From Campylobacterota bacterium (GTDB lineage Bacteria; Campylobacterota; Campylobacteria; Campylobacterales; Thiovulaceae): a stretch of DNA of 64,000 bases. The stretch is taken from positions 62,001 through 126,000 of the forward strand of contig JASKOM010000004.1 of NCBI GenBank assembly GCA_030152305.1. Direction: 5' to 3'. Position numbers and translations under genes: made by a program. The notes under the pieces were generated by a model, which made no database searches, was not told the origin of the DNA, and saw nothing but the letters and a program-made list of their open reading frames with translations. Shown here piece by piece: positions 28,076-37,118 of the stretch. Within the stretch, counting starts at the first letter, position 1. Every line of letters starts with the position of its first letter.

Positions 28076-28597
28076 ATGAATTTTACAAAAAATATTGATT
28101 TGGCATATTCGTTTTTTGAATTAATGCAACTGAGTCATGATGGCATAGGTTTATTAACAGGTAAGCGAGAAAACGGCAGAGATGAGGTCATTAGATTGAC
28201 ACTTTTGAAAGCAAATAATATTATTCTTATAGAGGGTAGTTCGTTTTTTTCAAAACAAGCAACGATTAAAGAATTTAATGATAATGTGAAAGAAGATACA
28301 TCTATTTTAGTTTTAAACGATGCAGAATGTTTAACAAATGATACTTTGCTTAAAGTTATTCAACTTGCAAACGATAAAAAAATCAGTGTTGTTTTATCTG
28401 GAAATGATAACAAAATTCTTTTAAGATTAAAAAAGAATCGATTATTATTAAATAAGCTCGTTGCATATTTACCATTGGCAAAAGATGAGAGCTATGACGA
28501 AAAATTAGACTTCGAGTTTCTTTTTAACACCAAAAATCAAATAGTCAAAATGGCTCAATATTTAAAAATTGCATATAGAACGGATAACGATCTGTAA
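28076..28597 (+). CDS. AAA-like protein without an evident P-loop
   Basis: This 173-residue early phage protein begins right after the second repressor. It has a Walker-B-like strand (TSILVLNDAECLTNDTLLKV) and a sensor-like KISVVLSGND. The segment where a P-loop would lie (LLTGKRENGRDEVI) lacks the GKT/S signature. It may be a reduced relative of MuB-type ATPases that acts as a regulator. Function is unknown. Confidence 0.55.
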   Translation: MNFTKNIDLAYSFFELMQLSHDGIGLLTGKRENGRDEVIRLTLLKANNIILIEGSSFFSKQATIKEFNDNVKEDTSILVLNDAECLTNDTLLKVIQLANDKKISVVLSGNDNKILLRLKKNRLLLNKLVAYLPLAKDESYDEKLDFEFLFNTKNQIVKMAQYLKIAYRTDNDL

Positions 28598-28678
28598 AAG
28601 CTCGTTTTGAACTTTGATATAATTCAAAATGAGCCATAAAGATTATCTTTACTCTCAAAACTCAATGTTTGGATTAAA

Positions 28679-29098
28679 ATGTTAAATATAAAAACTGGAT
28701 CGCATAAAAGCGAAATTACTAACGAAGAGTTAGAAAAAGCTTTGACAAAATTTGTTTTGCTAAAAAAAGAGGTTGATAACCTTAATGAGCATATAAAAGT
28801 TGCTAAAAGTCTGATTGAAGAGCATGGATTTTATTATCTCGGTTCAAACAAATCAATAAATTTCATTCTCAATGATGCCGATCAAAACGAGGTTAAATTA
28901 AGTTTCATTGAAAAAACTTCGATCGTTAATCCATTTGAACTTAAATCTGTTGTCGAGTCGATGGGTTTGAAGTTCGAAGAGCTTGTTACGGCAACTTATG
29001 GAGCAAAAACTGCTTTAAAAACTATCGTAAATTCAAAACCAGAGTTAAAAATATTTCTAAAATCTGAAAAACCAACTCTATCAGTTTCATTAAATTAA
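28679..29098 (+). CDS. Phage early protein of unknown function
   Basis: This 139-residue protein has a coiled-coil N-terminal third and a mixed alpha/beta remainder with FYYLGSNKSINFILND. Not recognised. A possible promoter lies in the 81-base gap before it. It stays on the same strand as the regulators. Confidence 0.6.
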   Translation: MLNIKTGSHKSEITNEELEKALTKFVLLKKEVDNLNEHIKVAKSLIEEHGFYYLGSNKSINFILNDADQNEVKLSFIEKTSIVNPFELKSVVESMGLKFEELVTATYGAKTALKTIVNSKPELKIFLKSEKPTLSVSLN

Positions 29099-29182
29099 AA
29101 TAACTTCAATTTAAACGAACATTTTAAGAATATATCTTTTCTTGAGATGTTCATCTTAATCATTTTTGAGAAAGGTTCGAAA

Positions 29183-29518
29183 ATGTCAAATTATGACAGT
29201 AACATCTACTGCTCTAAAATCCCAACTTTTAATATAACAATTGATGAATTAATCGCAGACATTAAAACATTAAGTCGCGAAGGTATTCGGCGGAAATATG
29301 CTGGACATTCAGTCAGAGTTTTGAAAAGAGCTAAGAACTGGCGAGAGCTTGTGGCGCTAGAATTTGACGGTTCAAACTTAGAAAAATTAGCCAACAAATA
29401 CAATCTTGAACAAAGAACATTACTAAAATTTCTTCAAAAAACAACCTTGCTCGGGAACGGCGGTTTTATCGGCATTCCGAAGCAAAATGCGAATAAAGGC
29501 AAAATTTGGGCATTTTAA
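29183..29518 (+). CDS. Putative HTH regulator (Mor/C-like position)
   Basis: The ATG at 29183 follows a GAGAAAGG ribosome site; an upstream in-frame ATG at 29147 has none. The 111-residue protein contains WRELVALEFDGSNLEKLANKYNLEQRTLLKFLQK, which reads as a helix-turn-helix of the kind found in Mor/C-type activators. It lies between the early genes and the first virion gene, where Mu places its middle regulator. The family is not certain. Confidence 0.5.
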   Translation: MSNYDSNIYCSKIPTFNITIDELIADIKTLSREGIRRKYAGHSVRVLKRAKNWRELVALEFDGSNLEKLANKYNLEQRTLLKFLQKTTLLGNGGFIGIPKQNANKGKIWAF

Positions 29519-29566
29519 AGTTCAAAACGATGTTTTATATTGCCAAATGGTAAAAAAGGGCTTAAA

Positions 29567-30028
29567 ATGAGTGTGTCAATTTCTGGGCTAAACGAACTCC
29601 AAGCAGAATTGAGTCAAATGACAAAAAGACTTGATTCTGTTACCGAACTGACTGGAGATATTGCTCAAATTCTCAAATCTGAAGTTTCTCGAAATTTTGA
29701 AAATGAAAAAAGTAGCTTTAACGGTTCATGGATACCATCGAAACGAGCAATAAAACATAGCTCTCGAACTTTGTATGATGATACAACTCCAACAAACAAA
29801 AGAAAACATGTTACACATCTTCAAGATAGCATTTATTCAAAACATGACTTTAACAGTGCAACGGTTGGAACGAATCGAGATTATGCAAAATATCATCAAT
29901 TTGGAACGGCAAAAATGCCAAAACGAGATTTCGTTCCAATAGATGAATCTGGCAATTTACCAAACGACCTCATCGAGGAAATAATCGATACGACAAAAGA
30001 ATATATATTAAATAATCGCAGGAGATAA
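29567..30028 (+). CDS. Phage virion morphogenesis protein (Mu gpG-like)
   Basis: The ATG at 29567 has an AAGGG site 6 bases upstream. Residues fit the virion morphogenesis family: SGLNELQAELSQMTKR, ILKSEVSRNFENE with a SFNGSWIPSKRA segment, then LQDSIYSKHD, AKYHQFGT and KRDFVPIDESG. Mu gpG acts in tail assembly or head-tail joining. Its position, far upstream of the capsid genes and before the inverted packaging block, is unlike Mu. Confidence 0.8.
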   Translation: MSVSISGLNELQAELSQMTKRLDSVTELTGDIAQILKSEVSRNFENEKSSFNGSWIPSKRAIKHSSRTLYDDTTPTNKRKHVTHLQDSIYSKHDFNSATVGTNRDYAKYHQFGTAKMPKRDFVPIDESGNLPNDLIEEIIDTTKEYILNNRRR

Positions 30029-30030
30029 AA

Positions 30031-30510
30031 ATGAAAAATAAATTAACCATAGAAGAATTTGCTACAAGTTGCCGAAGAAGTTTGTTGAACAAACAAAATA
30101 TAAAAGCTCATATAAAACTTGGTATTTTTGTTGCACTTGGAGAAATAGCCGACTTGATGAAAGAAATTAATGGTGGTCAACCTTTTGATGAGGTGGTTTT
30201 AAACATAAAAGAAAAAACTGGAAAATTATTATACTATCTCGCAATTGCAGGATCGAATGGAGGTGGATTAGAACCCTTTGAAATTGTAAAAGAAGGCATT
30301 GCCAACAATAAATATAGTTTTTCTGAAGAACAATATTTGAACATGGTTCAAAATCAGCTCTTAAATATCCTGTTCAGCTCTGACAAAACAAGAATCGTCC
30401 CTGATATTTTTACATTAGCAGTATTTTTAATAAAGCTAATTAAGACAGCGGATAAGACTTACAGTCTTGAAAGATGCTTTTATGACAATCACAATAGTCG
30501 TCATGGTTAA
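30031..30510 (+). CDS. MazG-like protein, probably inactive
   Basis: This 159-residue helical protein has a MazG-like frame: LGEIADLMKEIN, then KTGKLLYYLAIA, then EIVKEGIANNKYSF. In active nucleotide pyrophosphohydrolases the second motif has Glu and Asp to hold magnesium. Here the Asp position is Lys, so catalysis looks lost. Several phages carry MazG homologues. The assignment is by pattern and moderate. Confidence 0.45.
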   Translation: MKNKLTIEEFATSCRRSLLNKQNIKAHIKLGIFVALGEIADLMKEINGGQPFDEVVLNIKEKTGKLLYYLAIAGSNGGGLEPFEIVKEGIANNKYSFSEEQYLNMVQNQLLNILFSSDKTRIVPDIFTLAVFLIKLIKTADKTYSLERCFYDNHNSRHG

Positions 30511-30513
30511 GAA

Positions 30514-31230
30514 ATGACTATAACTACGGAATATTTTATAAAAGAAGCTAAAGAAATTCATGGCGACAAATATAATTATTCTTTAGTTAAAAATGCAGAT
30601 CTTTTTAGTGAAGTAATGATTATTTGTCCAGAACATGGAGAATTTATACAACTTTCATTTGATCACATTGTTGGTCATGGTTGTCCATTGTGTGCTAAAA
30701 CACCACAAACGGAACGATTTATCGCAAAAGCGAAATTGAAACATGGCGACAAATATGATTACTCACTCGTTGACTATCATGGATCAAGTCAAAAAGTGAA
30801 AATAATTTGTATTAAACATGGAATATTTCAACAAACTCCAAATAGTCATCTTAGTAAGCATGGTTGTCCATCGTGTTCGAAATATGGTTTTGATCCAAAC
30901 AAACCATCGACTCTTTATTATTTTTCTATTCCAGATATTCATGATGATTCAAAGCTTTTGTATAAAATAGGAGTTATTAACACCTCTTTGGTTGAAAGAT
31001 ATCACAAACAAGATTATTCGAGAATATTAAATATTAGGAAGGGTTTCTTTCAGGATGGACAACAAGCTTATAATGAAGAACAGCGATTAATTAAAAAATA
31101 TAAAAATTACCTCTGGAAAGGTGAAACACCTTTTACAGATGGAACAGGAATAAATGAATTATTTACTATTGATATATCAAAAATAGATGATAATTTTTGC
31201 AATCTATGCAAGGTTTATAAAATTGACTAA
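30514..31230 (+). CDS. DUF723 zinc-ribbon protein with GIY-YIG-like C-terminus
   Basis: This 238-residue protein has two copies of a repeat of the form [KH]HGDKY[ND]YSLV...C..HG.F.....H....GCP.C, each with Cys pairs that fit a zinc ribbon (about 10-60 and 68-123). The end (LYYFSIPDIHDDSKLLYKIGVIN...GTGINELFTI) resembles the GIY-YIG-like nuclease half of homing-type endonucleases. Such genes are mobile and invade phage genomes. It lies in the same direction as the gpG- and MazG-like genes, between them and the packaging block. Confidence 0.65.
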   Translation: MTITTEYFIKEAKEIHGDKYNYSLVKNADLFSEVMIICPEHGEFIQLSFDHIVGHGCPLCAKTPQTERFIAKAKLKHGDKYDYSLVDYHGSSQKVKIICIKHGIFQQTPNSHLSKHGCPSCSKYGFDPNKPSTLYYFSIPDIHDDSKLLYKIGVINTSLVERYHKQDYSRILNIRKGFFQDGQQAYNEEQRLIKKYKNYLWKGETPFTDGTGINELFTIDISKIDDNFCNLCKVYKID

Positions 31231-31241
31231 ACTATCATCAG

Positions 31242-31334
31242 AACAAATTATCGCAAAGAATATTTTTGCAAACACCATATACACATTTGCATGGTGGCTA
31301 TTGTCCAAAATGTGCCGAAGAAAGGAAAAGATAA
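31242..31334 (+). pseudogene. Remnant of another DUF723 repeat
   Basis: A short frame reads RIFLQTPYTHLHGGYCPKCAEER and then stops at 31332-31334. It matches the second half of a DUF723 repeat unit in the neighbouring gene (IFQQTPNSHL-KHGCPSC). There is no start codon. It is what remains of a second DUF723 gene or of an extra repeat unit. Confidence 0.6.
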
Positions 31335-31336
31335 AA

Positions 31337-31555
31337 ATGCCAGATTGTCAATCAAAAACTGAAAAATTGCTAATCTCATTAATTTTAATTATAATGTTTT
31401 TAGTTGGACATATCATACTTAATTGTAAAAAAGATGAAATTGTCTTGAAAGAAAAAATAGAGATGAAAACAATCGAAGCTAATAAATACCTAGAGCTGAT
31501 GAAATTAGAACTTGCAAATAAAACAATCACATTGGAGTTAAAAAATAATGAGTGA
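31337..31555 (+). CDS. Small membrane protein, possibly lysis-related
   Basis: The ATG at 31337 follows an AAGGAAAAG ribosome site; a longer in-frame ORF beginning at 31187 runs over the DUF723 remnant and is not convincing. The 72 residues contain one hydrophobic segment (LLISLILIIMFLVGHIILNC) ending in Cys, then a charged coiled coil. This fits an inner-membrane spanin or a similar accessory. Its stop overlaps the next gene by 8 bases. Confidence 0.45.
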   Translation: MPDCQSKTEKLLISLILIIMFLVGHIILNCKKDEIVLKEKIEMKTIEANKYLELMKLELANKTITLELKNNE

Positions 31556-31907
31556 AAATAAAAAACTGCCAACATTAGAAGAGCTAAAAGGCAAATATCA
31601 ACCTGAAGAGTTGAAAGATTTAACCGACGAAGATATTTTAAAAATCTTCGAAGGTGTTGAAACAGTTTGGGATTATAATCCAACACAAATAGAGAAAGAG
31701 GAAATTCCAATAGATCGATATCGTAATAAAGTTGAGTATTTTAAAAGATATGGAATCGACGATGATACTTTTGCGGGGGATTTATTCTCTTTATTTTGGT
31801 TGAGAGGAGATAACAATAAAGCTGAATATTACTTCAACCTTATTGAAGATAAAGAATATAAAGAAATATTGGAAATTAAAATGCTACCTTTTGATCTGAT
31901 TAGATAA
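31548..31907 (+). CDS. Acidic small protein, possible immunity partner
   Basis: This 119-residue acidic, helical protein has no known motif. It overlaps the end of the convergent MuF-zincin gene by 24 bases. Polymorphic-toxin genes are often next to a small acidic immunity gene, which makes this a candidate, but immunity genes usually follow the toxin on the same strand. This is inference from position and charge only. Confidence 0.45.
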   Translation: MSENKKLPTLEELKGKYQPEELKDLTDEDILKIFEGVETVWDYNPTQIEKEEIPIDRYRNKVEYFKRYGIDDDTFAGDLFSLFWLRGDNNKAEYYFNLIEDKEYKEILEIKMLPFDLIR

Positions 31908-33501
31908 TATGTTCAATGTATTCTTGAAATCTTTTCTTAAAATGCCTTCGACAACAATTTTAATTACATCTTTTTCAACTCCACTTGCCCGTGATAGATA
32001 TTGAGAAATATCCTCAACGGGATCGAGCCAATCGAGCTTATTATTCAATTCAATATCATCAAAATCTTCTATTTTTACAACATTTAAAAGCTCTTTAAAT
32101 CGTTTAACAAGCTTAAATGTATCATTATTTCCATTTGCTATTTGATCTATATGTTTAGCTTTTATTTTAAAAATATTTAATAATTCATGGTATCTTTTAA
32201 GTGAAAAATATTCATTAATCATCTCACCAAAACGAATTTTTGAGCCACCAGCTTCTATTTTATTAACATTTTTTCTATCAGCTCTCAAATGCAAAATTTC
32301 ATGATGTAATGTTTGAAGCAATCTCTCATCATCAATATTTTCAAGTTCAAGCTTATCTTTTCTATTTAACCTAATATTTTTAAATAAATTATTTAAATTA
32401 TCTGCTAAGTCTTCACGAATTGACAGGGAATCATCGGAAAGTTTGATAAAAGCTCTTGTATTTTGATTGTCATGTGTTTCAACTTTTGAAAATATTTTGC
32501 CATTTGATAGTTCTGGGTGATAGCTTAAAATAGCAACAATGCTCAAATTTAAATCATCGATTGATGAATGTTTTAAATTGCCAAAGATCTCAAAAAATGA
32601 GAAATTATTTAAATTATTTTTATCTTTTAAAAAAGCTTTTGAATAATTACCGATTTGCTCTTTGCAATTTAACAAAGTTTGTTTATAGCTATTGCAATTG
32701 ATCGAAAATTTAAGTCGATCATCTTTTGAAGCTTGATTGTTTTGATGTGAATGGCATAAATTTTTAAAATGCTCAACTCGCCTAACTTCATTCTCGAATA
32801 AACCTAATTTCGATAATTTATCACCAGCTTCAGCTTTTTTGTTTTCAATATGTTCTATTTTTTCTATATGCTCTCTTTCACTTCCACACATTTCATAACC
32901 GAAACCACGATCAAAAACATCAGGGGTCGAACCAACACCCTGAACTTTTAAATTCTCTTTTTTAACTCGATATGAACTTATCGCACGAGTTGAACAATTG
33001 CAATTAAAACCATTTGGAGGCATATTCTTTTTTAACCACGGATCATTTTTTTGAAAAATTAAACCGTGTGTGTGCTTTCCAATGCGGTTCTCGATAATTT
33101 TTCTTAAAAGCCCCACCCATCGAACGAGTATGAAGATATTGAATATATGGAAGAGAGCTACTCATTTGCTTTTCACATCGCACACGACCATTTGCCATAT
33201 GCATATTTTGACGAAATACAAATCGAAGACGATCATCGCTTATGAAATCTTTATCTTTGTCTCGCAAATCTTTTAAAATATTATTTTTAGCCTCTTTAAA
33301 CGGTAAATCTTTTTTCATGCTTTCAGCAATTTGTTCTTGAACTTTTCTCAAAATAGCAGGTTTATACACCCCAGCAATCGTGAAAGCTCTGTGATGTGCA
33401 TCAGCTTTTAATTTTAAAGCCGTCGCTTTATCAACAATTTTTTTGTCTAATAAATATTTAACTTGCTCATCGGGGCTTAGATTAAAATCTATTTTTACCA
33501 T
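31884..33501 (-). pseudogene. MuF (Mu gp30-like) head protein fused to a zincin-like domain, frameshifted
   Basis: The first frame (33501-33043) is the MuF-type N-terminus (AHHRAFTIAGVYK, then RFVFRQNMHMANGRVR and YIQYLHTRSMGG). It breaks at about 33065-33075. The next frame carries the family's conserved end (DPWLKKNMPPNGFNCNCSTRAI). Adding one CA unit to the CA run there restores the frame. The long C-terminal part then has an HEILH motif at 32289-32303, followed by a GEMINEYFSL segment that could give the third zinc ligand. MuF proteins fused to toxin domains are known from temperate phages. It overlaps the portal gene by 7 bases. Confidence 0.75.
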
Positions 33502-34814
33502 CGAACTAAACCTAAAGCTGAAGCATTAAATAATGCACTTTCTAAAACTTTCACAAGCTCATCAAACTTTACATTTTCATATTTGAGATATATATTTTCA
33601 GCAAGTTCTTCATAGCTATTTGAAGTTTCTAGCAATTTAACAATTTGCGAAGTTATCTCTTTTTTAATATTTTCAGTTTGCAAAACCTCATCAGAAAAAT
33701 GACCAACTGGATCTAATTCCTTTTCAGTTGCAACAAAATTATTAATCGTTGGCAAATTTATTTTATTATTTTGACTAGCTGATGAGGTCGTTTGTGTTTG
33801 AGTGTCTTCAAAAATAAAATTAAACTCAACTTCTGAATTTGCGAAACGAGTATAAGTTAAAGCCGTTTTTATAAATTTATTAATAAATCGAGTTAAAATC
33901 GCCGTATCAAAATATAAGATTTGATCTTTACTCTTTTGTTGAACTTCGCCTAAACTTTGAGAACCGTGAGTTCCAGAATCCGAGTTGAGATTACCTCCTA
34001 GTAAAATATTTGATTTTTTCTTATCGAGATATTCGATTACACTTAAAAAATGATCACCTGTTCCTGTTGCTTCGAGTAATTTTATTTCCATATCTTTCGG
34101 AAAGATTCCAGCATTGCCACTTCGCAACATAAGAATTTGCTCAAGAACTTTATCGGGTTCTGAAGTGTCTCCATTTGCAATAATTGGCGGAATTCCAAGA
34201 AGTTCAGCATAATTTAGATAATGCGAATAAATATAATCTGTTACGACAAAACTCCAAACAAGGCTATTAAAAAGCCCGAAATCTTCTAAAAAACCTGAAT
34301 TGCTTTTATGAACATATGTTAAATATTTAAGCTCATTTGTGTCAAGAAATATCTGTTTTAAACTATCGTTATACAAATACAAACGATTTGTAATAGGCTC
34401 TTTGTGAATAACAGTATGTTTAAACAATTGATATTCAACTGGAATCCAACCAATTCCCTGAACATTGTCCCAACTCAATTCAAAACTTGCAAAACCAAAC
34501 CCGATCGCTGAAGTTAAGTCTTGAAGTAAAGAGTCGAAATCTATTTTATTCAATATAAGTTCAATAACATTTTTAACTTCAGGAGTTGCCTCTATTTTAT
34601 AATCCAAACTTCCGATTTGCACTCGCAATTTTCTAAAATCTCCAGCAATTTGAGAATCTTTAACAAGCATTGTTTGGAACAGCATCGACCGTTGGTTTAA
34701 TGTTCCATTTGAAATTATAAATTTAATTGTTTCTATATCTAAATTTGCTAATATAGAAAAGCCCTTATAACTAACAGTATTTAATCCGTTTAATATATTT
34801 TTATTTAATGCCAT
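33495..34814 (-). CDS. Phage portal protein (Mu gp29-like, DUF935)
   Basis: This 439-residue protein matches the DUF935 portal family: the N-terminal IISNGTLNQRSMLFQTMLVKD, then IGFGFASFELSWDNVQGIGWIP, then KSNILLGGNLNSDSGTHGSQSLGEVQQKSKDQI. It forms the ring through which DNA enters the head. It overlaps both the terminase gene (14 bases) and the MuF gene (7 bases) on the minus strand, the order of Mu genes 28-29-30. Confidence 0.87.
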   Translation of the reverse strand: MALNKNILNGLNTVSYKGFSILANLDIETIKFIISNGTLNQRSMLFQTMLVKDSQIAGDFRKLRVQIGSLDYKIEATPEVKNVIELILNKIDFDSLLQDLTSAIGFGFASFELSWDNVQGIGWIPVEYQLFKHTVIHKEPITNRLYLYNDSLKQIFLDTNELKYLTYVHKSNSGFLEDFGLFNSLVWSFVVTDYIYSHYLNYAELLGIPPIIANGDTSEPDKVLEQILMLRSGNAGIFPKDMEIKLLEATGTGDHFLSVIEYLDKKKSNILLGGNLNSDSGTHGSQSLGEVQQKSKDQILYFDTAILTRFINKFIKTALTYTRFANSEVEFNFIFEDTQTQTTSSASQNNKINLPTINNFVATEKELDPVGHFSDEVLQTENIKKEITSQIVKLLETSNSYEELAENIYLKYENVKFDELVKVLESALFNASALGLVRW

Positions 34815-36402
34815 TTTTCAAACTCCTAAATTTGTCTAAAAATGTTCTACTAACTTTATTGACTTCCGCCATATCAAGCCCACCCCGTTTTGATAAATTT
34901 CTATCTGCCATTTCAACAGAGTCGATAAGGTCGTCGTTTTTGCCTTTTGGAAATTGATACAGTTGTTCATGTAGCTGTTTGCAATGCGGACATATTAATA
35001 AGTCGCCAGTAGATAAAGGAATTGCCAAGTCCTGAAGTCTTAAAAGCTTATTGGTTCTGCTATTTTGTTCGATTATTTTTGCCGAATATCCATCAGCTCT
35101 TAGCATTTTTTCAAACCGATCTTTTAAATCTGATTGAAAACCGTTTGTTTCAAAAACAATAATATCAGGCTCATGTTTTTTATATTTCTCAAACAGAAAA
35201 TTTAAAAAATCGGTTGGATTGACTCTAATGCCTATGCTATCAAGAACATATCTTTTTTTTAGATTTTTTGACAAACCTAAAATTGAAAGTGATGAGAAAT
35301 CTCCTTTTTTTCTACCAACAGCGGGATCTACTCCCCATGCGATATACAAATCATTTGGAATTTCGTTATCGCTCCATTGTTTAAATTTTGACAAAATAGC
35401 CGAATCCGAAGCAACAGGTTGATTCTGTAGTTCTCGCATAAATGAATTTGGATCTTCAAAATATTCCATCATTATCAAAAATTTATCAAGATTTTCATCG
35501 TCAATAAAATATCCATCATCATAATATATTTTTTGATTTAAATATAATTCTTTTGCTATTTCACGATCTTGTAGATTATATAGCTCTAGCCATTTGTCCA
35601 TTCGGTTCGGGAACGACTTTACCAGTGGAAAATTAGCCGTATAAGTATCTTTTCGTTTTTCTAATCTTTTCGGAAAAGAATCATGATGTAGGACAGTTGC
35701 ATTTACAAAAACATTAAAATTAGTATCTTGACGACTTTTTAATTTCAAAATAGCCGACTTGAACCAGCTTTCCATTTTGTCTCGAGTGTTTGGATTCTCG
35801 ACATCAGTATCATTTTCTAAGTCGTCAAGATCAACTCTATTAGGTCGTCCATCGACCGTTAATAAGCCCCGAATAGCTTCAGAAGTCCAACCGTGAAATT
35901 CTAATTTACATCTATTTTTACCAATAAATATATATCTTTGTGTGCTACTCCATATATCACCACGATCGATTTCAAAATCATCGATTAATAATTTGTTTGT
36001 AGTTAACTCGATTCTGAAAATTTCAGAAATTTTTTCTGCCATCGTGGCTGTTGCTGAAATAGAAATGAAATAATTTCTTTTTAAATAGACGATTTCATGA
36101 ATCCTATCAAAAATGCTTGTTGTTGTTTTTGCACCCGCACGATAAACAATATTTTGAATAATTTGATATTTTGTCTTCAGCTCTTCGTATTCTTGTGAAT
36201 ATTTCCAATTTCTAAAATCAGATGTTTCAGTTTCGATATTATTAATCCAATGTGAAAAATAAGTTTTAACAAAAAGAAAGAGATCGTTTCTGCAACTTTC
36301 AATTCTGTTCTGTTTTGTAACCTCATCATTTTTAAATTTTGGCTTGTTTTTTAAAAGAGTTAAAAGCTCTTTGTCAGTTTTTAAAGATGGGTTAAAGTGC
36401 AT
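34801..36402 (-). CDS. Large terminase subunit (Mu gp28-like)
   Basis: This 533-residue packaging motor has an ATPase part with QNIVYRAGAKTTTSIFD (Walker A variant) and RVDLDDLEND (Walker B). The nuclease part has WGVDPAVGRKKGDFSSL, VFETNGFQSDLK and NDDLIDSVEMA, the three acidic positions of the RNase-H-like fold. It is preceded by a small-terminase candidate and overlaps the portal gene. Confidence 0.9.
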   Translation of the reverse strand: MHFNPSLKTDKELLTLLKNKPKFKNDEVTKQNRIESCRNDLFLFVKTYFSHWINNIETETSDFRNWKYSQEYEELKTKYQIIQNIVYRAGAKTTTSIFDRIHEIVYLKRNYFISISATATMAEKISEIFRIELTTNKLLIDDFEIDRGDIWSSTQRYIFIGKNRCKLEFHGWTSEAIRGLLTVDGRPNRVDLDDLENDTDVENPNTRDKMESWFKSAILKLKSRQDTNFNVFVNATVLHHDSFPKRLEKRKDTYTANFPLVKSFPNRMDKWLELYNLQDREIAKELYLNQKIYYDDGYFIDDENLDKFLIMMEYFEDPNSFMRELQNQPVASDSAILSKFKQWSDNEIPNDLYIAWGVDPAVGRKKGDFSSLSILGLSKNLKKRYVLDSIGIRVNPTDFLNFLFEKYKKHEPDIIVFETNGFQSDLKDRFEKMLRADGYSAKIIEQNSRTNKLLRLQDLAIPLSTGDLLICPHCKQLHEQLYQFPKGKNDDLIDSVEMADRNLSKRGGLDMAEVNKVSRTFLDKFRSLKNGIK

Positions 36403-36421
36403 TTAAACGGTCTTTAAATTT

Positions 36422-36880
36422 TTAAATATTTGAAACAATAAGTTCAGCATTCGAACTTAAAAAGTCCAAAACAGGCATGTTTTCTTGTTGGATTGCTAGA
36501 TTTTGCAACTTTGTTAATAAATCTTGTTTTGCTTGTTTGATAATTCGTTCAGGGGTTTGGTTTTTAATGCTTGTTATCGCTGAATATGCCTTTGAAAACT
36601 GAATAAGATCTTTCGGCTCTAATTTAATATCTTCATCATCTGAATTGATATGAGATTCAAAAACTCCAATTAATTTTGCCAAAAATTGCTCTTCTCTCAT
36701 TTGGATATTTTCAATATTGAGCGATTTTTGAACTCTTATTTTATGCAACTTTTCTAATCCACCCATTTGATTTATATGGTAATAGACATTGCCTCGAGTT
36801 GTATTAAGTGCATTTGCAATTGTTCCGACAGATTTTCCAAGTTCGGTGAACATATATTCGATATCTTCTCTTAAATTCAA
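36422..36880 (-). CDS. Small terminase-like HTH protein (Mu gp27 position)
   Basis: This 152-residue protein has an N-terminal HTH (GKSVGTIANALNTTRGNVYYHINQMGG) and a helical remainder. It lies directly upstream of the large terminase on the same strand. That position and the DNA-binding head fit a small terminase subunit. Its 5' end is copied, in broken form, at about 37119-37220. Confidence 0.65.
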   Translation of the reverse strand: MNLREDIEYMFTELGKSVGTIANALNTTRGNVYYHINQMGGLEKLHKIRVQKSLNIENIQMREEQFLAKLIGVFESHINSDDEDIKLEPKDLIQFSKAYSAITSIKNQTPERIIKQAKQDLLTKLQNLAIQQENMPVLDFLSSNAELIVSNI

Positions 36881-37021
36881 TTTAATTTAGCCTTCTTTTT
36901 AATGTATTTTAAATGAAATAGTTGGCATAAAAATATTTTTATGCCAATAAACTGTTTTACAATTTTAAAAATTAAATAAAAGGAGGTTTTGAAATTTTGG
37001 AATTTGGAATAGCTCAAGAAC
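36781..37021. repeat. First copy of a duplicated divergent control region
   Basis: It matches 37119-37345 with scattered substitutions and small indels (period 338 bases). It covers the 5' end of the small-terminase gene, the intergenic palindrome and the first bases of the protease gene. After this copy the text jumps to a short segment (about 37022-37110) that matches an internal part of the protease gene (37744-37845). The first protease copy has therefore lost its middle. Confidence 0.85.
36924..36945. promoter_or_regulatory. Perfect 22-bp palindrome, copy 1
   Basis: The arms GGCATAAAAAT and ATTTTTATGCC meet without a loop. It lies between the divergent small terminase and protease genes, so an operator for a late regulator is more likely than a terminator. 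An identical copy is at 37254-37275. Confidence 0.6.
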
Positions 37022-37118
37022 TAATACTTTAAATAATCAAATGGATAATCAAAATGAACGAAAAAGAAACAAACATTAAAGCTCTTAAGTCAGTAATTGA
37101 GCAAATTAAAAATCTGAC

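Noticed and set aside
31187-31336. Upstream part of the ORF that begins at 31187
   Set aside because: It overlaps the DUF723 gene and its remnant in another frame; the ribosome site supports a start at 31337.
36998-37110. A second, short protease gene before the real one
   Set aside because: The frame is broken after a few codons and the middle of the gene is missing; it is a duplication scar.
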